The translations under genes were made by a program, and so were the position numbers. The notes beneath the pieces are model-generated. The model had not been told where the DNA came from. It did no database searches and was given only the letters and a program-made list of their open reading frames with translations. A stretch of 64,000 nucleotides of DNA from Castor canadensis (taxonomy: Eukaryota; Chordata; Mammalia; Rodentia; Castoridae), in contig NC_133394.1 of assembly GCF_047511655.1 (NCBI RefSeq), positions 55,894,501 through 55,958,500 of the forward strand. Direction: 5' to 3'. This document shows, in pieces, positions 36,645 to 48,590 of this stretch; the first letter of the stretch is position 1, and each line of letters begins with the position of its first letter.

Positions 36645-37125
36645 TACTGAGGTTTGAAATATGAGCCTGGCACTTACTAAGCAGGTACTCTGTCATTTGA
36701 GCTGTGACTGTAGCCTTCTGCATTTTTGCTATTCATTTATCCATTCACTCATTTATTTTTTATTTCATTATTTTTGTAATAGGGTCTCTTACTCTTTGCC
36801 TGCGCAGGCATGGACTGCAATCCTCCTTATATACACTTGTACTTCCTGTGTAGCTGTGAAGAAAGGTTTCTGCCAGCATGTCCAACTTTTATTGGTTGAG
36901 ATGAGGTCTAGCAACTTTTTCCCCGGCTAGCCCTGAATTGTGATCCATGTGATGTCTTCCTTCTGGCTAGCTAAGATAAGATGAGTGACGCCGAGCCCTG
37001 ACTTGTTTGTGTTTTGAGGTAGAGTTTTGCTCTGTTGCTCAGGCTGGCCTGGAACTTGACGCTCATGTCTCAGCCTTCCAAGCACTGGGGTTACAGTTGT
37101 GCTCCATCACACCTGGTGTCAAGTG
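36645..37125 (-). mobile_element. Composite antisense SINEs within array unit 1
   Basis: A tRNA-like half (36645-36715), a castorimorph B1-like half (about 36780-37005) and a second B1-like copy (37010-37125; GCTCAGGCTGGCCTGGAACTTG) lie in a row. Diverged versions of the same composite occur at 39765-40225, 42825-43290, 47160-47760, 54480-55040 and 57640-58105. Confidence 0.7.
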
Positions 37126-38699
37126 TACTTTTTTATTATGAGTTCTTTGGAGATTAATATCAGACATAGTTAAACCTGATTAATGTGCAGTTTAATTATA
37201 ACAAATATTTCTTGAGTGCTTTGCAGCAGGCATTATTAAAGTTTCTGATAATAAAGAAGTGGTCATTGGGGCCCTAGAGAGTATTATGGTAGTGATTCTT
37301 TTGTGTACAAGGCAGCAATTTTCTGAATTCATGTTTTTCTGATGTTCTATGCAAAAATATTTTTTATTTTATGTAAAAGACTAGGAAAGAAGCACTGCTG
37401 ACTCGGTAGTTTTATTTACACTGAATTCAATTATAATAAATATTTATTGTTTTCATTAATAAAGCAGGGAGCTGCTTTAAGGTACATTGGGAAACTAGGC
37501 CTCTTAGAGATGTTAGCATACAGCTTTTCATTGGAAAGATAAAGGCAGAATTTTAAAATTTCATGGTAAGTTAGGAAAATTAATCCTTTAATTGGGGAAA
37601 ATTATGGGAGACATTATTATGGGGGGCAGGAGGGTGGGATTCAGCAGGTTCCTACCCAGGACTTGAATGACACAATTCAGTCTCCCTCCTCCTGATCAGT
37701 GAAGTGCTGGGTTGCTGAAGTTCAGAGCCTTGGCCTCAGTATGGACAGCCACTTTCCTCCAGTGCCCTGGCTGTCACAGCTCCCTTCTAGGAGCTGAACT
37801 ATGTGCATAAGGGAGGATGGCTGGTGGAGGGAGTGGGGGCAGCAGAGCCTGGTGGGGGAAAGGGGCTGCATCAGGCTCAGGTGGTTGCCATCCAGGACTC
37901 TGTGTCCCAGAAGATAAGCAAATGGTGAGGTTGTGGCTGCCTGGCACTCATCAAGGTGAGGAGATGGGTCCCACCTGGCCCGTTCCAGGAGAGTGGTACT
38001 TTTTACCAGTGCATCTGCTTCTGCCTCAGCAGCCTTGGCTTGGTGTCTGTGAGGTTTGGCTTCCTAGGCTGTCTGGTATAGTGGTACCCCTCCCATTGTC
38101 CTTTGCCTCCCACACTTGAACCTGCATTGGAGGTAAGTAAGGGTTCATGAAGGGCTGGGGCAGCCAGTGGCTGGGGACATGATATTTGAGTAGGCCCTGT
38201 GGTGACTTAAGGCATCTAGTTGGGCCTGTGCTGGAAGTAAAGACCAGGCACCAGCTAGATCAGCCATAAACTGCTCTAGCAGCCTGGGAGTGAGGCCAAC
38301 CCACACGTGCTTCACCAAGGGGTGCTTCACCACAGGCAGTGAAGCCTTGGATCCTCCCTTTCTCCTGGCTCAGTGTGCTCACGTTCTGTTGGGTGCTTTG
38401 TGCGACACTGTGAAAGACATCTCCGCAGAAAACAGTGTCTTTGGTTAAGAGGAGATTAATGGAGTGATTGCCTTCAGGAGAGCATCACTTGTCCCTGATT
38501 CCCCCACTGGACTTAGTAAAGTTGACATTGCAAGGGTAAAGGAAAAAATTCTTGTAAAGCAATGGCCAGTATTGCAATGTGTTAAGAGTACAAGTTTCAG
38601 CTGATTTACTTTAGCTAGACAAAAGTTATCAACATAGACAAATTAACCAGAATATTTTTCTTGTGTAACTGTTGAGTGATATGTGGATTGTGTGCACAT

Positions 38700-38885
38700 A
38701 TTATCTCATTTAATCATCAAAAACCCTAGTACACAAGTTCTATTATTATTCCCACTTTACAGATGATATAATGAAAGTCCCCACCTATAAAGTAAGGATA
38801 ACTAGTCCAAAGTCAGAGCTGTGACTCAGCCAGGCCATCTGACTCCTTTAAAGTCCCTTAATCTTTTGTATGTGCTACTGTCCCT
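38700..38885 (-). repeat. MIR within array unit 1
   Basis: ATTATTCCCACTTTACAGATGA, then a run ending in GTCAGAGCTGTGACTCAGCC, is a reverse-complement MIR. The orthologous copy in unit 2 is at 41755-41935. Confidence 0.8.
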
Positions 38886-39301
38886 CTAGCATCTCAAGAG
38901 TGTGTAAGACTATTTTCATTGCGTAAAGTGTGCAGGATGCCCACGATGGAACAGTAAGTAAGGCATCCTCCTTGACGGCAGGAACCTGGCAATTGGATGG
39001 AAAAAGTTTCTTCAGGCCACACTTTTGAGTAAGTTTTAAAGGTAGAAAGTTTCCTGGAGAATCCTCTGATGCCTTCCTCAGTGATTTTGAAACATTTGCA
39101 AGATTTTACTTTGAAAATTATGGTCTTTTCCTAGATTTCTTATTTCTTGCTTTGAAACTTTGAAGGAAATGTAATATTGAACTAATGGTACAATGGTTTC
39201 TGTGTGTGCATTCATGTTTAATCTACTTAGTTTGAAATTGTAACACTGCTAGTAAAGCCAGAACACCCTGTGCAACTAGTTAAAATGTCCTTGTTTTTCA
39301 G

Positions 39302-39386
39302 TTTCTGAAGATCATACATGAAGAAGGACCTTCTGAAGAGAAACGGAAGAAAAACCAGAACACTACAGAATGTGCAAAACATTTCA
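39302..39386 (+). other. Exon-like segment in array unit 1
   Basis: TTGTTTTTCAG precedes an 85-base stretch that reads FLKIIHEEGPSEEKRKKNQN and ends at TTTCA followed by GTAGGTG, a donor-like site. The matching piece in unit 2 (from 42355) keeps the acceptor and reads FLKMKQEDGPSGEKSQKNQ. Lysine- and glutamate-rich, not matched to a known protein. Two copies are too few to prove coding. Confidence 0.3.
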
Positions 39387-39529
39387 GTAGGTGTTTTTGG
39401 CTACAGTTTTTAAAAATCTAATTTCTAGTTTAAGTTCCACTAGGAAGAAAAGCTTCATTTGTGAAACAATCTGTGTGGCCAGGGAATGCCAGCAGAGTAG
39501 TGGATTGAGTAATGTGACCTGCACATCAT

Positions 39530-42500
39530 TTTACCTGAGTTTTGGACTCTTGCTATCTGACTGCCATGTCATGCTTAGGCTGTACATGAGCAGGAGAAAA
39601 CCTGGAAATCCTAGACTTGATTAACAAATGTCTGCATGCTTTCCTCTTCTTTGGCTTGCTCTTTAATCTGCCCATGTTTGTAAAGGGTTTTAAAAATAAG
39701 TGAAAAAATCTGTTGACATTTGTTCTTTGCACAATATTGTGTAAAGTTGGAAGAGGCGGGTACTGGCATTTGAAATCAGGGCCTGGCACTTGCTAGGCAG
39801 GCACTCTGTCATTTGAGCTGTGGCTCTAGCCTGCTTTGTTTTTGCTTTTTATTTATTTATTTACCCATGCATTCATTCATTCATATTTGCTTTCATTATA
39901 TTTGTGATAGGCATCTCAACTTTCTGCCTGGGCAGTCATGGACTGAGATCCTCCTTATACAATTGTGCTTCCTGTTTAGATGTGAATACAGGTTCCTGCC
40001 AGCATGTCAACCTTTCCTTTGTTGAGATGAAGTCTAGCAAAAATTTTTCCCCAGCTAGCCCTAAATTGTGATCCATGAGATGTCTGCCTTCTGGGTTGCT
40101 GAGAGGTGTGACCCTTAGCCTTGACTTCTTAGTTTTTTGAAGTAGAGTTTTTGCCCTGTTGCTCAAGCTGGCCAAGAATTTTGATCTAATGTCGTGACCT
40201 CTCAAGTGCTCCATCACACCTGGATTTAATTATATTTTTGATTATGAATTCTGTGAAAATTAGTATCAGGCATGGCTAAACCTGTTTAAGAAGCAGTTAA
40301 TTTATTTAATAAATGTTTCTTGAGTGCCATACAAGAGGCATTATTTCAAGATTCTGTTAATACAGAAGTGGTCATTGTGGCCCTGGAGAGGACTACATTA
40401 GTAACCATTTCTCCAGAAGGCAGTACTTTTGTGAACTCATGTGTTTTCCTGACTTTACTTGCAAGGATGTTTTTGTTTTATTTAAGCCTTGGGTAAGAAT
40501 CACTAATGGCACAGGTATTTTAGGTACAATGAATTATAATATGTCTTTCTTATTTCCAGTAATAAGTTAGGAATTTGCTTTAATGTACAGTGAGAAACTA
40601 GGGTTCTTCCAGACTTCAGCATACTGTTTTCCATAGTGGAGACAGGGACAAGATTTTAAAATTTCATTGGAGGTCAGCATTAATTCTTTAATTTTCAAAA
40701 ATTTGGGAGACATATATGTGAGTGAAGGAGTACAGGGCTGGGCAGGTTCCCTGTCAGGGCTTGAGTGAGGTAAATTAGGTGCCAGGTCCTCAGCAAGGAC
40801 TCCCCTTCTGCTCGACTCCCCTGTCTGTCAAGGGCCCTTCCAGGAGTGTATGAACCAGGTGTGGCTAAGGGGAGGCAGATGGAGTGGTAACCTGCAGGGC
40901 TGGGGACCATGTTGGACTCAGGGTTGTGGCCTCAGGAGATATGTGATCCCTGAGAAAAGCAGAGAGGTCTCAGCTGCCTGGCACTGACTGAATGAGTGGA
41001 TAGATCCATCCTGGCCCAGTCCAGTTTGGCAATACCTTTTCTTTATGCTTCTGGGCATTAGCATCTTTTTGTTGATTTGAGAGTCTGATAAGATTCTCTT
41101 TCTCCTCCACCTGCTGTAGTGATGACTTCTCCTTGTGTCATCACTTGTATCACAAGGAACTGCGGACCAGTGTCAGACATCAGTAAGGGATATTGGAAGG
41201 GTGGTGGGAGCCACTGGTTGGGGACCATGCTGCATTGGGCCTTCCTGGGATGTTAAGACAGCATGGTGGGCCAAAGCCAGCCTGCCAGTGCTTGTGTGAA
41301 GGATCAGGAATCCAGAGGTAGGTCGTGAGGCTCTTTAGCACACTGGAAGTATACCTCCCGAGAGGGTGCTTCACTCAGGGACACTTCACCTCAAGTGGGG
41401 AAGCCTTAGAGCCTCCCATGCTCCTAGTTCATTAGCTATATGTGCTTTGGTCCTCATGGGTATTGCACAACACTCAGTGGAAACAGTGTCTTTTGCTCAG
41501 TGAAGGTGAAGCCAAGTCATTGCCTTCAGGAGAATTATAATTGTCCTGACTCCACTCACCTTCAGCCACAAATGGACTTACTGTTGACAGTAGAAAGGCC
41601 AAGATTTCCTGCAAAGCTGTCATGAGATTTACAATGCCTAAGAGTAAACATTTCAGCTGAGGTAGTTTAATTAGACAAAAGTATAAATACATATAAATTA
41701 ACCAGGATAGTTTTCTTGTGTAATTATTGAGTGGTGTGTGGATTGTGTACATAGGGTATCTCACTGAATCATCAAAAACCCTATTAAGTAAACTATATTA
41801 TTATTCCCATTTTACAGATGAGAGAATGAACACACACAGTTCAAATGGAAGGGTAACTTGTCCAAAGTCAGAGTTGTGACTCAGCAGAACCCTGACCCTT
41901 AACCTGGTAGATGCTATACCATTGCTCTAGCATTTCACGTGCTTGTAAGGGGATTTTCATTTGGTAAAGAGTCTGGAAGAGGAGAGAAAGTAAAGCACCC
42001 TCTTTTATCATAAAGGACCCAGCAATTTGGTAGGAAAAAGTTTGTCTGGATTATATTGTAGAGTTACTTGTAAAGAAAAGAGTTTTCTTCCAGAATCCTC
42101 TAACTCCCACCTCATGCTCTGTCCATAGGACAGTGAATTTGCAACATTTGGAAGATCTCACTTTGAAAATCATTGCCCACTGCTCCATGTAGCATGGATT
42201 ATTTAGAAACTTGAAGAAGAAATGTACTATTGGACTACAGGTCTAATAGTTTCTGGGTGGGTTTTCATGTTCAAATTACTTCATTTGAAATGGTAACACC
42301 GCTAATGGAGGCAGAATACATTGTCTAATTGGGGAAAATATTGCTGCTTTTCAGTTTCTTAAGATGAAACAGGAAGATGGACCTTCTGGTGAGAAAAGCC
42401 AAAACCAGATCATTTCAGTCTCTGACAAGAAACACTTCCATGGGGAATTTAGCTATGATTTTTAAAAACTAATATCTAGTTTAAGTTCCAACAGAAAAAA

Positions 42501-42589
42501 AGGTGATTTCTGCTTCACTTGTAATACAATCTGTGTGGTTAGAAATAGTAGTGAGTGGAGGATTGGGTGGTGTAATGTGACCTACACAA
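39530..42589 (+). repeat. Macrosatellite array, AT-rich unit 2
   Basis: Same layout as unit 1: start at ACCTGAGTTTTGGACTC, antisense SINE composite, M segment 40240-41420 (GTACAGTGAGAAACTAGGGTTC, ATTAATTCTTTAATTTTC), tail with MIR 41755-41935, exon-like piece 42355. Unit length is about 3.06 kb. It is clearly homologous to unit 1 but with many differences and indels. Confidence 0.85.
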
Positions 42590-45390
42590 AATCGGACCTG
42601 GGTTTTGGCTTTTGAAATCTGACTGCTAAGTCATGCTTAGGCTATAAAGCCTGGAAATCCTAAAGTTGATTAACAAGCGTCAGCATGATTTTCTCTTCTT
42701 TGACTTGCTCTTTAATCTGCCCATGTTTATAAGGGTTTTAAAAATGAATGAAGACAGTCAGCTGACTTTTGTTCTTTGCACAATATTGCTTATAGATGAA
42801 CTATATGTGTTTTGCGTGAAGGTATTGATACTGGCCTTTAAAACCAGGGCCTGGCACTTTCTAGGTAGGTACTCTAGCTGTTGAGCTGCTTCCCCAGGCC
42901 TTTTTGTTCTTTGATATGCATTTATGTATTTATTAATTTATTTTTTCTTTCCTTATTTTCTTCATAGTATGTCTCACTTTTTGCCTGGGCAGGCATGGAC
43001 AGAGATCCTGCTTATATACACTTTCTGTTTCCCGTGGAGCTCTGGTGACAGGTGCCTGCCACCGTGTCCAACTTTTCTTGGTTGAGGTGAGGCCTAGAAA
43101 AATCTTTGACCCAGCTGCCTTTGAAGTGTGATCCTCTCTATCTCTTCCTTCTGATTATCTAAGATTAAAAGTGTGAGCCCTGGACCAGACTTGTTGGCTT
43201 GAGCTCAGGCTGGCTTGGAACTTGGGATCCTTGTGCCTCAGACTCCCTAGTGCTGGAACTATCAGTGTACTCCATCACACCAGGCTTTAAGTGCCTTTAA
43301 ATGTTTTTTTACTTTCTTATTAAGAAATATTAGTTGTAAAGGGGGGATTAATTGGGACAATTCCCTATTGTCTTATGTTGTACATTAGTTAGCTCACCAT
43401 CACCATCCCTCCTCCTGCACCCCTCCTGTACCCCTCCCTCCCCAGTTAAAGAAATTACAAGAGGTTTCTTGGTTCTAATTCATAGAATTAAGTGAAGTCT
43501 AACATCCACCTTGTATCCTCACCTTAATCTCTGTCATTCACCCTCCTTCCTCAGAACCCTCCCCATACATACACTGTGACTATTTATAGTCCTGTCTTCA
43601 TTATTAATATTTAAGTAGATGTTCCAAAGGGTTTCTCAATGTGTCACAACTGTGGGTCTACTCTATTTTGCTCCCTTCAACCCCTTTCATTGTTTTCCAT
43701 TACCCTTTTCCTTTCCCCATCCCATTTGCAATAGCTTTCAATACATATCTATATCCTCTACCTTCACAGATACTATGTTTTACTACATGTTGAGGCCCTA
43801 TCATTCTCTTTTCCCTTCCTTCCTTCCTAGAGTTTCATAGAGTAGTTCCTTCAGTATACTTTTTATTTTGAGTTGTGAGGACATAAGTAGAAGACATAGT
43901 AAAACCTATTTAAGAAGCAGTTACTCATTTAAAATGTTTCTTGAGTTCCATACAGCAGGCATTATTTCAAGCTTCCATTAATACAGAAATACCAATTCTG
44001 GCCCTGGAGAGGATTACAGGTGTAACCCTTTCTCTAGAAGACAGTACATTTGTGAATGTGAATTCATACATTTTCTGATTTTACATTCAAGGTTATTTTT
44101 GCTATTTTTAAAACACTAGATAAGAAACACTACTCACTTGATTATTTTATGTACAATGAATTTTATTATACTGGGTCTTTCTTATTTACAGTAATAATAC
44201 AGGGATCTGCATTAACATGCAGTGGGAAATGGGGGTTCTTCCATAATTTAGCATATTGTTTTTCATAGTGAAGATAGTGACAGGATTTTAAATTTTCATG
44301 GGAGATTAGGACCATTAATTCTTTAATATTTGAAATTTTGGGAGACATGATTATGGGGGGGCACTAGAAGGTTCCTTGTCAAGGCTTGAGCGATGTAAGT
44401 CTGAGTCCCTGGTCATGACCTGTGAAGTGCTGATTTGGGGCAATGCTGATCTGTGGTCTGTCCTCAGACTACCCTCTCATCCGCTTCACTGGCTGTCAAG
44501 GCCGTTCCAGGTGCTGAACCAGGAGCAGCCCAGTGGATGTCGAGTGGAGGGAATGGGCACATGCAGAGCTGGGTGCGTTGGCTGCAGCAACCAGGGACTT
44601 GCGATGCCTGAGACAAGCAAAGAGGTCTCAGCTGCCTGGCACATACTTAAATGAGGACATGGGTCCCTCCTTACCCAGTCCAGGTGGGCAGTACCTATTC
44701 TCTGTGCTTCTAGACATTAGCAGCTTTTTGTTGACATGGAAGTCTGATAGGATTCCCTTCCTTAGCTGCCTGCTGTGGACCGGTGACTCCTTATCCTTTG
44801 CATCATGGAAACCCGAGGACCAGCATCAGAGGATAGTAAAGGGGCTTGGAAGGTCAGGGGCAAACAGTGGTTGGAGACCCAATGCTGGAGTGGCTTCTCT
44901 TGGAAAGGTGAGGAGCTGGGTGGCCCAGAAGTGGCCTGCCACTGCTTATGGGAAGAGCCAGGAACCCAATATGTAGAACAAGACCCTTTAAAGCAGTCTG
45001 GCAGTATGGCTTCCCAGCACTGGCTGCATTCAAGGTCACTTCACCTAAGGGGGGATGCCTTGGAAACTTCCAGTCTCCTAGCTCACGAGAATGAGTCTAT
45101 GGGTTCCCAAGGCTCCCTAAATGCAACATTCAGGAGAAACAGTGTCCTTTCTTCACAAGGGGTGAAGCCAAATCAGCCTTCAAGAGTTTCATTGTCCTGC
45201 CCGACCAGCCAGGATTTAATGTTGACAGTAGAAAGGGTAAGGGCAAGTTTGCAGCAAAGCAATTATGGGTTTGGTCATGACAATTGGAAAAAAATTCAGC
45301 TGTGTTTAAAAAGGCAAGAATAAATACATATATATTAACCAGGATAGTTGCCTTGTTTAAGTATTGAAAGGTATGTGTATTGTGGGCATA
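42590..45390 (+). repeat. Macrosatellite array, AT-rich unit 3 (truncated tail)
   Basis: Starts at ACCTGGGTTTTGGCTTT, with the SINE composite to 43290, a retroposon at 43322-43862, an M segment 43863-45080 and the first part of the tail (CAACATTCAGGAGAAACAGTG...TATTAACCAGGATAGTT). At about 45390 it switches straight from the tail to a new M segment (GGTACAGTGGAAAACTAGGG). This is an unequal-exchange or deletion junction and marks the start of the GC-rich part. Confidence 0.85.
43322..43862 (-). mobile_element. Purine-rich retroposon (L1 3'UTR-like), antisense copy in array unit 3
   Basis: Reverse complement of the element at 29620-30180, with the same blocks in order. A strongly altered, GC-richer relative seems to be present in the right-hand units near 47990-48370 and 52270-52640 (CACTCACCCTCC...TACCCGA), and another near 59260-59650. 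Confidence 0.7.
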
Positions 45391-46368
45391 GGGTAACTGA
45401 AAGGTACAGTGGAAAACTAGGGATTTGGTGGACTTTAGCATGTACTTGTTGGTAGAAAAGTTGGGGTCGGGGAGGCTTGGAAAAAATTAATTCTTTAATT
45501 TTTAATATTTCAGGGAGACCTATCAGTAGGGGAAGAGGGCACGCCTGTGGTAGCAAAGGGGCTGAGAGGAACTGAACATGCATTGGGGTCGGAGGACGCT
45601 TGGAAAACATGAATTCTTTAAATTTCCAGGCTTGGGGAAGACGCAGTCATGGCGGAGGAAGGCAGGGCTGAGCAACTTCCTTGGCTGCTGGGTTCCAGTG
45701 AGGTCAGTCAGGTGCGCTGGCCCAGGTCTGTGAAGGGTTGTCTGGCTGGGTTTGTGCACTGCTGAGGCAGTTGTGGGCAAGGGACTCCGCAGCACCCTCC
45801 TGCTGGGGATCTCTTGGTGTTTAGCATGCACTTGTTGGTAGCAAAGGTGGGGTCGGGGAGGCTTGGAAAAAATTAATTCTTTAATTTTTAATACTTCAGG
45901 GAGACCTGTCATTGGGGTCGAGGGCGGGGCTGAGCAGGTTCCTTGGCTAGTGGGTTTGAGTGAGGTCAATGAGGTGCCCTAGCCCTGATCGGTGGGCTTG
46001 TGCAGTGCAGAGGCAGTTATGGGAATTGGAGTCCCATGCCCCTGTACTGGGCATCCCCTGGCTGTCTGTGGACTTGCTGGCAGTTGAAGCAGCAGTTGGG
46101 GCTGGGGCAGAGGAATGGATGACAGGAGGAGGGAGAGGGGGCTCCTGCAGAGCTGGGGGGGGCGGAGTTGGGCTCCAGGTCCCTGCAGACCACCCAAGCC
46201 TGGAGGTCTCCTGGAGAACTGGGGAGAGGTGTGGGGCACCTGTCAATCTCCCAGATCTGGTCTGGGTCTCCCCAGGCCAGCCAAGTTCAGGTGGGAGAGA
46301 CCTTTCCCCAGTGCATCTGGGCTTGTGCAGCCAGGACTGTGGGGTCTGACAGGAAATTCTCTTTGCAG

Positions 46369-46466
46369 GCTGCTGGCTGCCATAGGGAATAGTCCCTGTG
46401 GCCTTTGCAGCCCTGAGCTGAGTGGCCTCGCGCGCGGAGCTGTGGACCGAAGGACCTGCGTGGCGG
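46369..46466 (+). other. Repeated exon-like segment in CpG core, unit A
   Basis: TTCTCTTTGCAG at the left and GGTAAGTAAC at the right make consensus-quality 3' and 5' splice sites around 98 bases. The segment contains GGCCTCGCGCGCGGAGC. The same arrangement recurs at 56913-57010 and, as a longer 122-base form, at 50681-50802 and 53930-54051. Splicing is inferred, not shown. Confidence 0.45.
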
Positions 46467-46675
46467 GTAAGTAACGGGGACCCAGATGGGCTGCGGCTAT
46501 GCAGGACGTTTGGGCAGCTGTGCAGCTCGGCGGGCCGGCATCGCCAGCGCAGCGCGACCCATGCTGGCGGGAGGGAAGGACCAGGCAACCCTGCTGGGGC
46601 TGTAGCAAACCTTGCCATAGTGGCAGGCCTGTGAGGGCGGCAGCGGCGCGAGGGCAGCAGCGGCCTCGTGGGCGT

Positions 46676-46770
46676 CGGCGGTGGCGGCGGCGGCGGCGGC
46701 GGCGGTGGCGTCGGCATTGGCGGCGGTGGCGTCGGCGGCGGCGGCATTGGCGGAGGCGGTGGCTGCAGCC
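46676..46770 (+). repeat. GGC/GTC-type trinucleotide repeat
   Basis: An imperfect GGC tract (GGTGGCGGCGGC and similar, with GTCGGC and ATTGGC interruptions) in the CpG core of unit A. The matching site of the near-identical unit at 57220-57255 has a tract shorter by about 85-90 bases. Long poly-Ala, poly-Gly and poly-Arg frames here are by-products of the repeat. Confidence 0.9.
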
Positions 46771-47304
46771 GCGGCAGCAGAGGTGGCAGTGGCGGCTGCG
46801 CCTCTGGCGGCCCCGCAGGCCCTTCACCCCGGATTGCTTCAGGCCAGGCGCTTGGTTCAAACTCCTAGGACTGGCAAGCCTGTGAGCCTCCAGGTCAGTT
46901 CCCTCTCCTAGATTGCTTGCTTGGGTTGCCTTGTCTTCTAATGGGTCCCCAGGGTTCCTGGGCTGTTTTTGTTCCTGGACTGTTTTTTCATGTGGCAGGA
47001 TGCTTTGCTCTTCTTTGGCTTGTTCTATGAGTCTGTGCATGGTTCCAAGGCGCTTTGAATCCTGAGTGAATGGAGAAAATGTGTTGAGTCTGGTTTTTTG
47101 CACAATTCTGCATATGGATGTGTGAAGTGTGTTGGGTTTTGGGAGGGACTGAAAAAGGGGTTTGAAATCAGGGCCAGGCGTTTTCTAGGTGAGCCCTGTA
47201 TTCCTCCAGGGAGACCCCTTAGACCTTTTGAGGCTTTTGTTATTTCCCCCCCACACCCGGCCACCTTTCTTAATTTCTTGACCTTTTTAGACCTTCATCG
47301 TTCA

Positions 47305-47380
47305 CGTATGTATGTATGTATGTATGTAGGTAGGTATGTATGTATGTATGTGTTTGCTATCGTGTGCATGCATGTATGTA
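47305..47380 (+). repeat. (GTAT)n microsatellite
   Basis: A GTAT tract with GTAG variants. The matching tract at about 57774-57833 differs in length. Confidence 0.9.
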
Positions 47381-48590
47381 TCCCTTTATTCACTTCTCTG
47401 ATTAAGGTTTCTGTGGTCTTTTTGGGCGGGGTGGGGCTCTCTTCCTTTGGGCCTGGTCAGCCCTGGACAGTGACCCTCCTTCTGAACATTGTGTGCTGCT
47501 GGAGTAGCTGTGGTGACAGTCGCCTGCTGTTGCCATGTGCAACTTTTGTTCCTTGAGCTGCATTGTAGCAAAGTTTTAGCCTCAGCTTCCCTTGAACTAT
47601 GCTCCTGCCTTTTGTCCCTCTCTGGGTAGCTGAAAACCTAGGCCCGAGACCCTGGGCAGGACTTGTTTGTTTTTGGAAGGAGAGTTTTGCCCTGTAGCCC
47701 AGGCTGACCTGGGAAGTAGGGTCCTCCTGCCTCAGTCCCCAAAGTGTGGGATGCCAAGGGTGCTCTGCCCCCCTGCTGGTTGAGGTGTGCTTTCTGGTTT
47801 AGTAGTTTGGTCAGCTAGTTTTGCCCCCTCCCCCACGGGGAGAGACTCTGCCTGGAGGGGGGTATTCATTGTACATTCCAAAGAGACCTGTAGGGGTCCA
47901 CTGGTTGCATTGTCCCCACCCCCTCCCTTGGGAGCCCCTCCCAGACTCACTTCAGGCAATGGTAGGAGGGTTCTCTTTTTGTCTTTCTTCCAGGTATGTG
48001 CAGTCCATCTGTCCTAGAACCTTATTCTAATCACCCTCACTCACCCTCCTCCTTCCCGTAAGTACCCGAGCGAGCACACATAGGCTGTACCAAGTAGACA
48101 GACCCTTGTTTCTTAGGAAGTTTGACGGGAATGTAGCAAGGGATTCCTCACTGTTTCCCTGCAGGGCAGGGAGTCAACTTGACCTACTTCTGCGCAACTG
48201 CTCCTGTTGCTCTGCCTTACCCTCTGACCTCCTGCCCCTGGAACTTTCAGGAGCTTTGATACAAGTGCTGCTCCTAGGTTCTCCCTGCCCATCTGTTTCC
48301 TTCAAGGGTATCCTTGGCGCCACTCCTCCCCTTTTCCTTTCTCTCCCTCCCCGACTGGCAAATAGTGTACTTTCCTTTTAGTTCCTGAATTGTGCATTGT
48401 AATTCCTTCCTCTCTGGTTGTTCTTGCAAGAGCTGGTCAGCCCTGTTGAAGAGGCAAGCAGTGAGAACATTAAAGACATCGCCCCCACCCCCCACCCCAG
48501 CCCCCGCAAATCCCCCTTCCGCCTCCCTGCTAAAAGACACCAGGTGGCTCTTTCAGGCTTGCTTCAGCCTCAGGGGTTCCTCGTGGCCCT

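Larger units (their letters stand above)
36397..39529 (+). repeat. Macrosatellite array, AT-rich unit 1
   Basis: This unit starts with ACCTGAGTTTTGGA...CTGCATGCTTTCCTCTTCTTTGG, then antisense SINEs (36645-37125), then an M segment (37130-38350: GTACATTGGGAAACTAGG, ATTAATCCTTTAATT, AGCAGGTTCC), then a tail with an antisense MIR (38700-38885) and an exon-like piece at 39302. The same order repeats at 39530 and 42590. The SINEs and MIR are shared by the units and so predate the amplification. Confidence 0.85.
45391..48590 (+). repeat. Macrosatellite array, GC-rich unit A
   Basis: The M segment occurs three times in overlapping partial form (from 45391, 45551 and 45834), as shown by repeated AATTAATTCTTTAATTTTTAAT and GTTCCTTGGCT landmarks. 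A CpG-rich core follows (46369-46900, with a GGC tract), then a GC-rich version of the SINE composite (46940-47760), then the retroposon-derived part. 45551 to about 47650 is nearly identical to 56095-58105. Confidence 0.85.

Noticed and set aside
46668-46911. Poly-Ala and poly-Gly open frames in the trinucleotide tract
   Set aside because: They follow directly from the GGC repeat, and the length differs by many codons in the near-identical unit E.
46243-47103. Long minus-strand open frame of 286 codons, rich in Arg, His and Ala
   Set aside because: It runs through the GGC repeat and CpG core. Its frame is shaped by base composition, and it is not kept in the diverged second-subfamily units.
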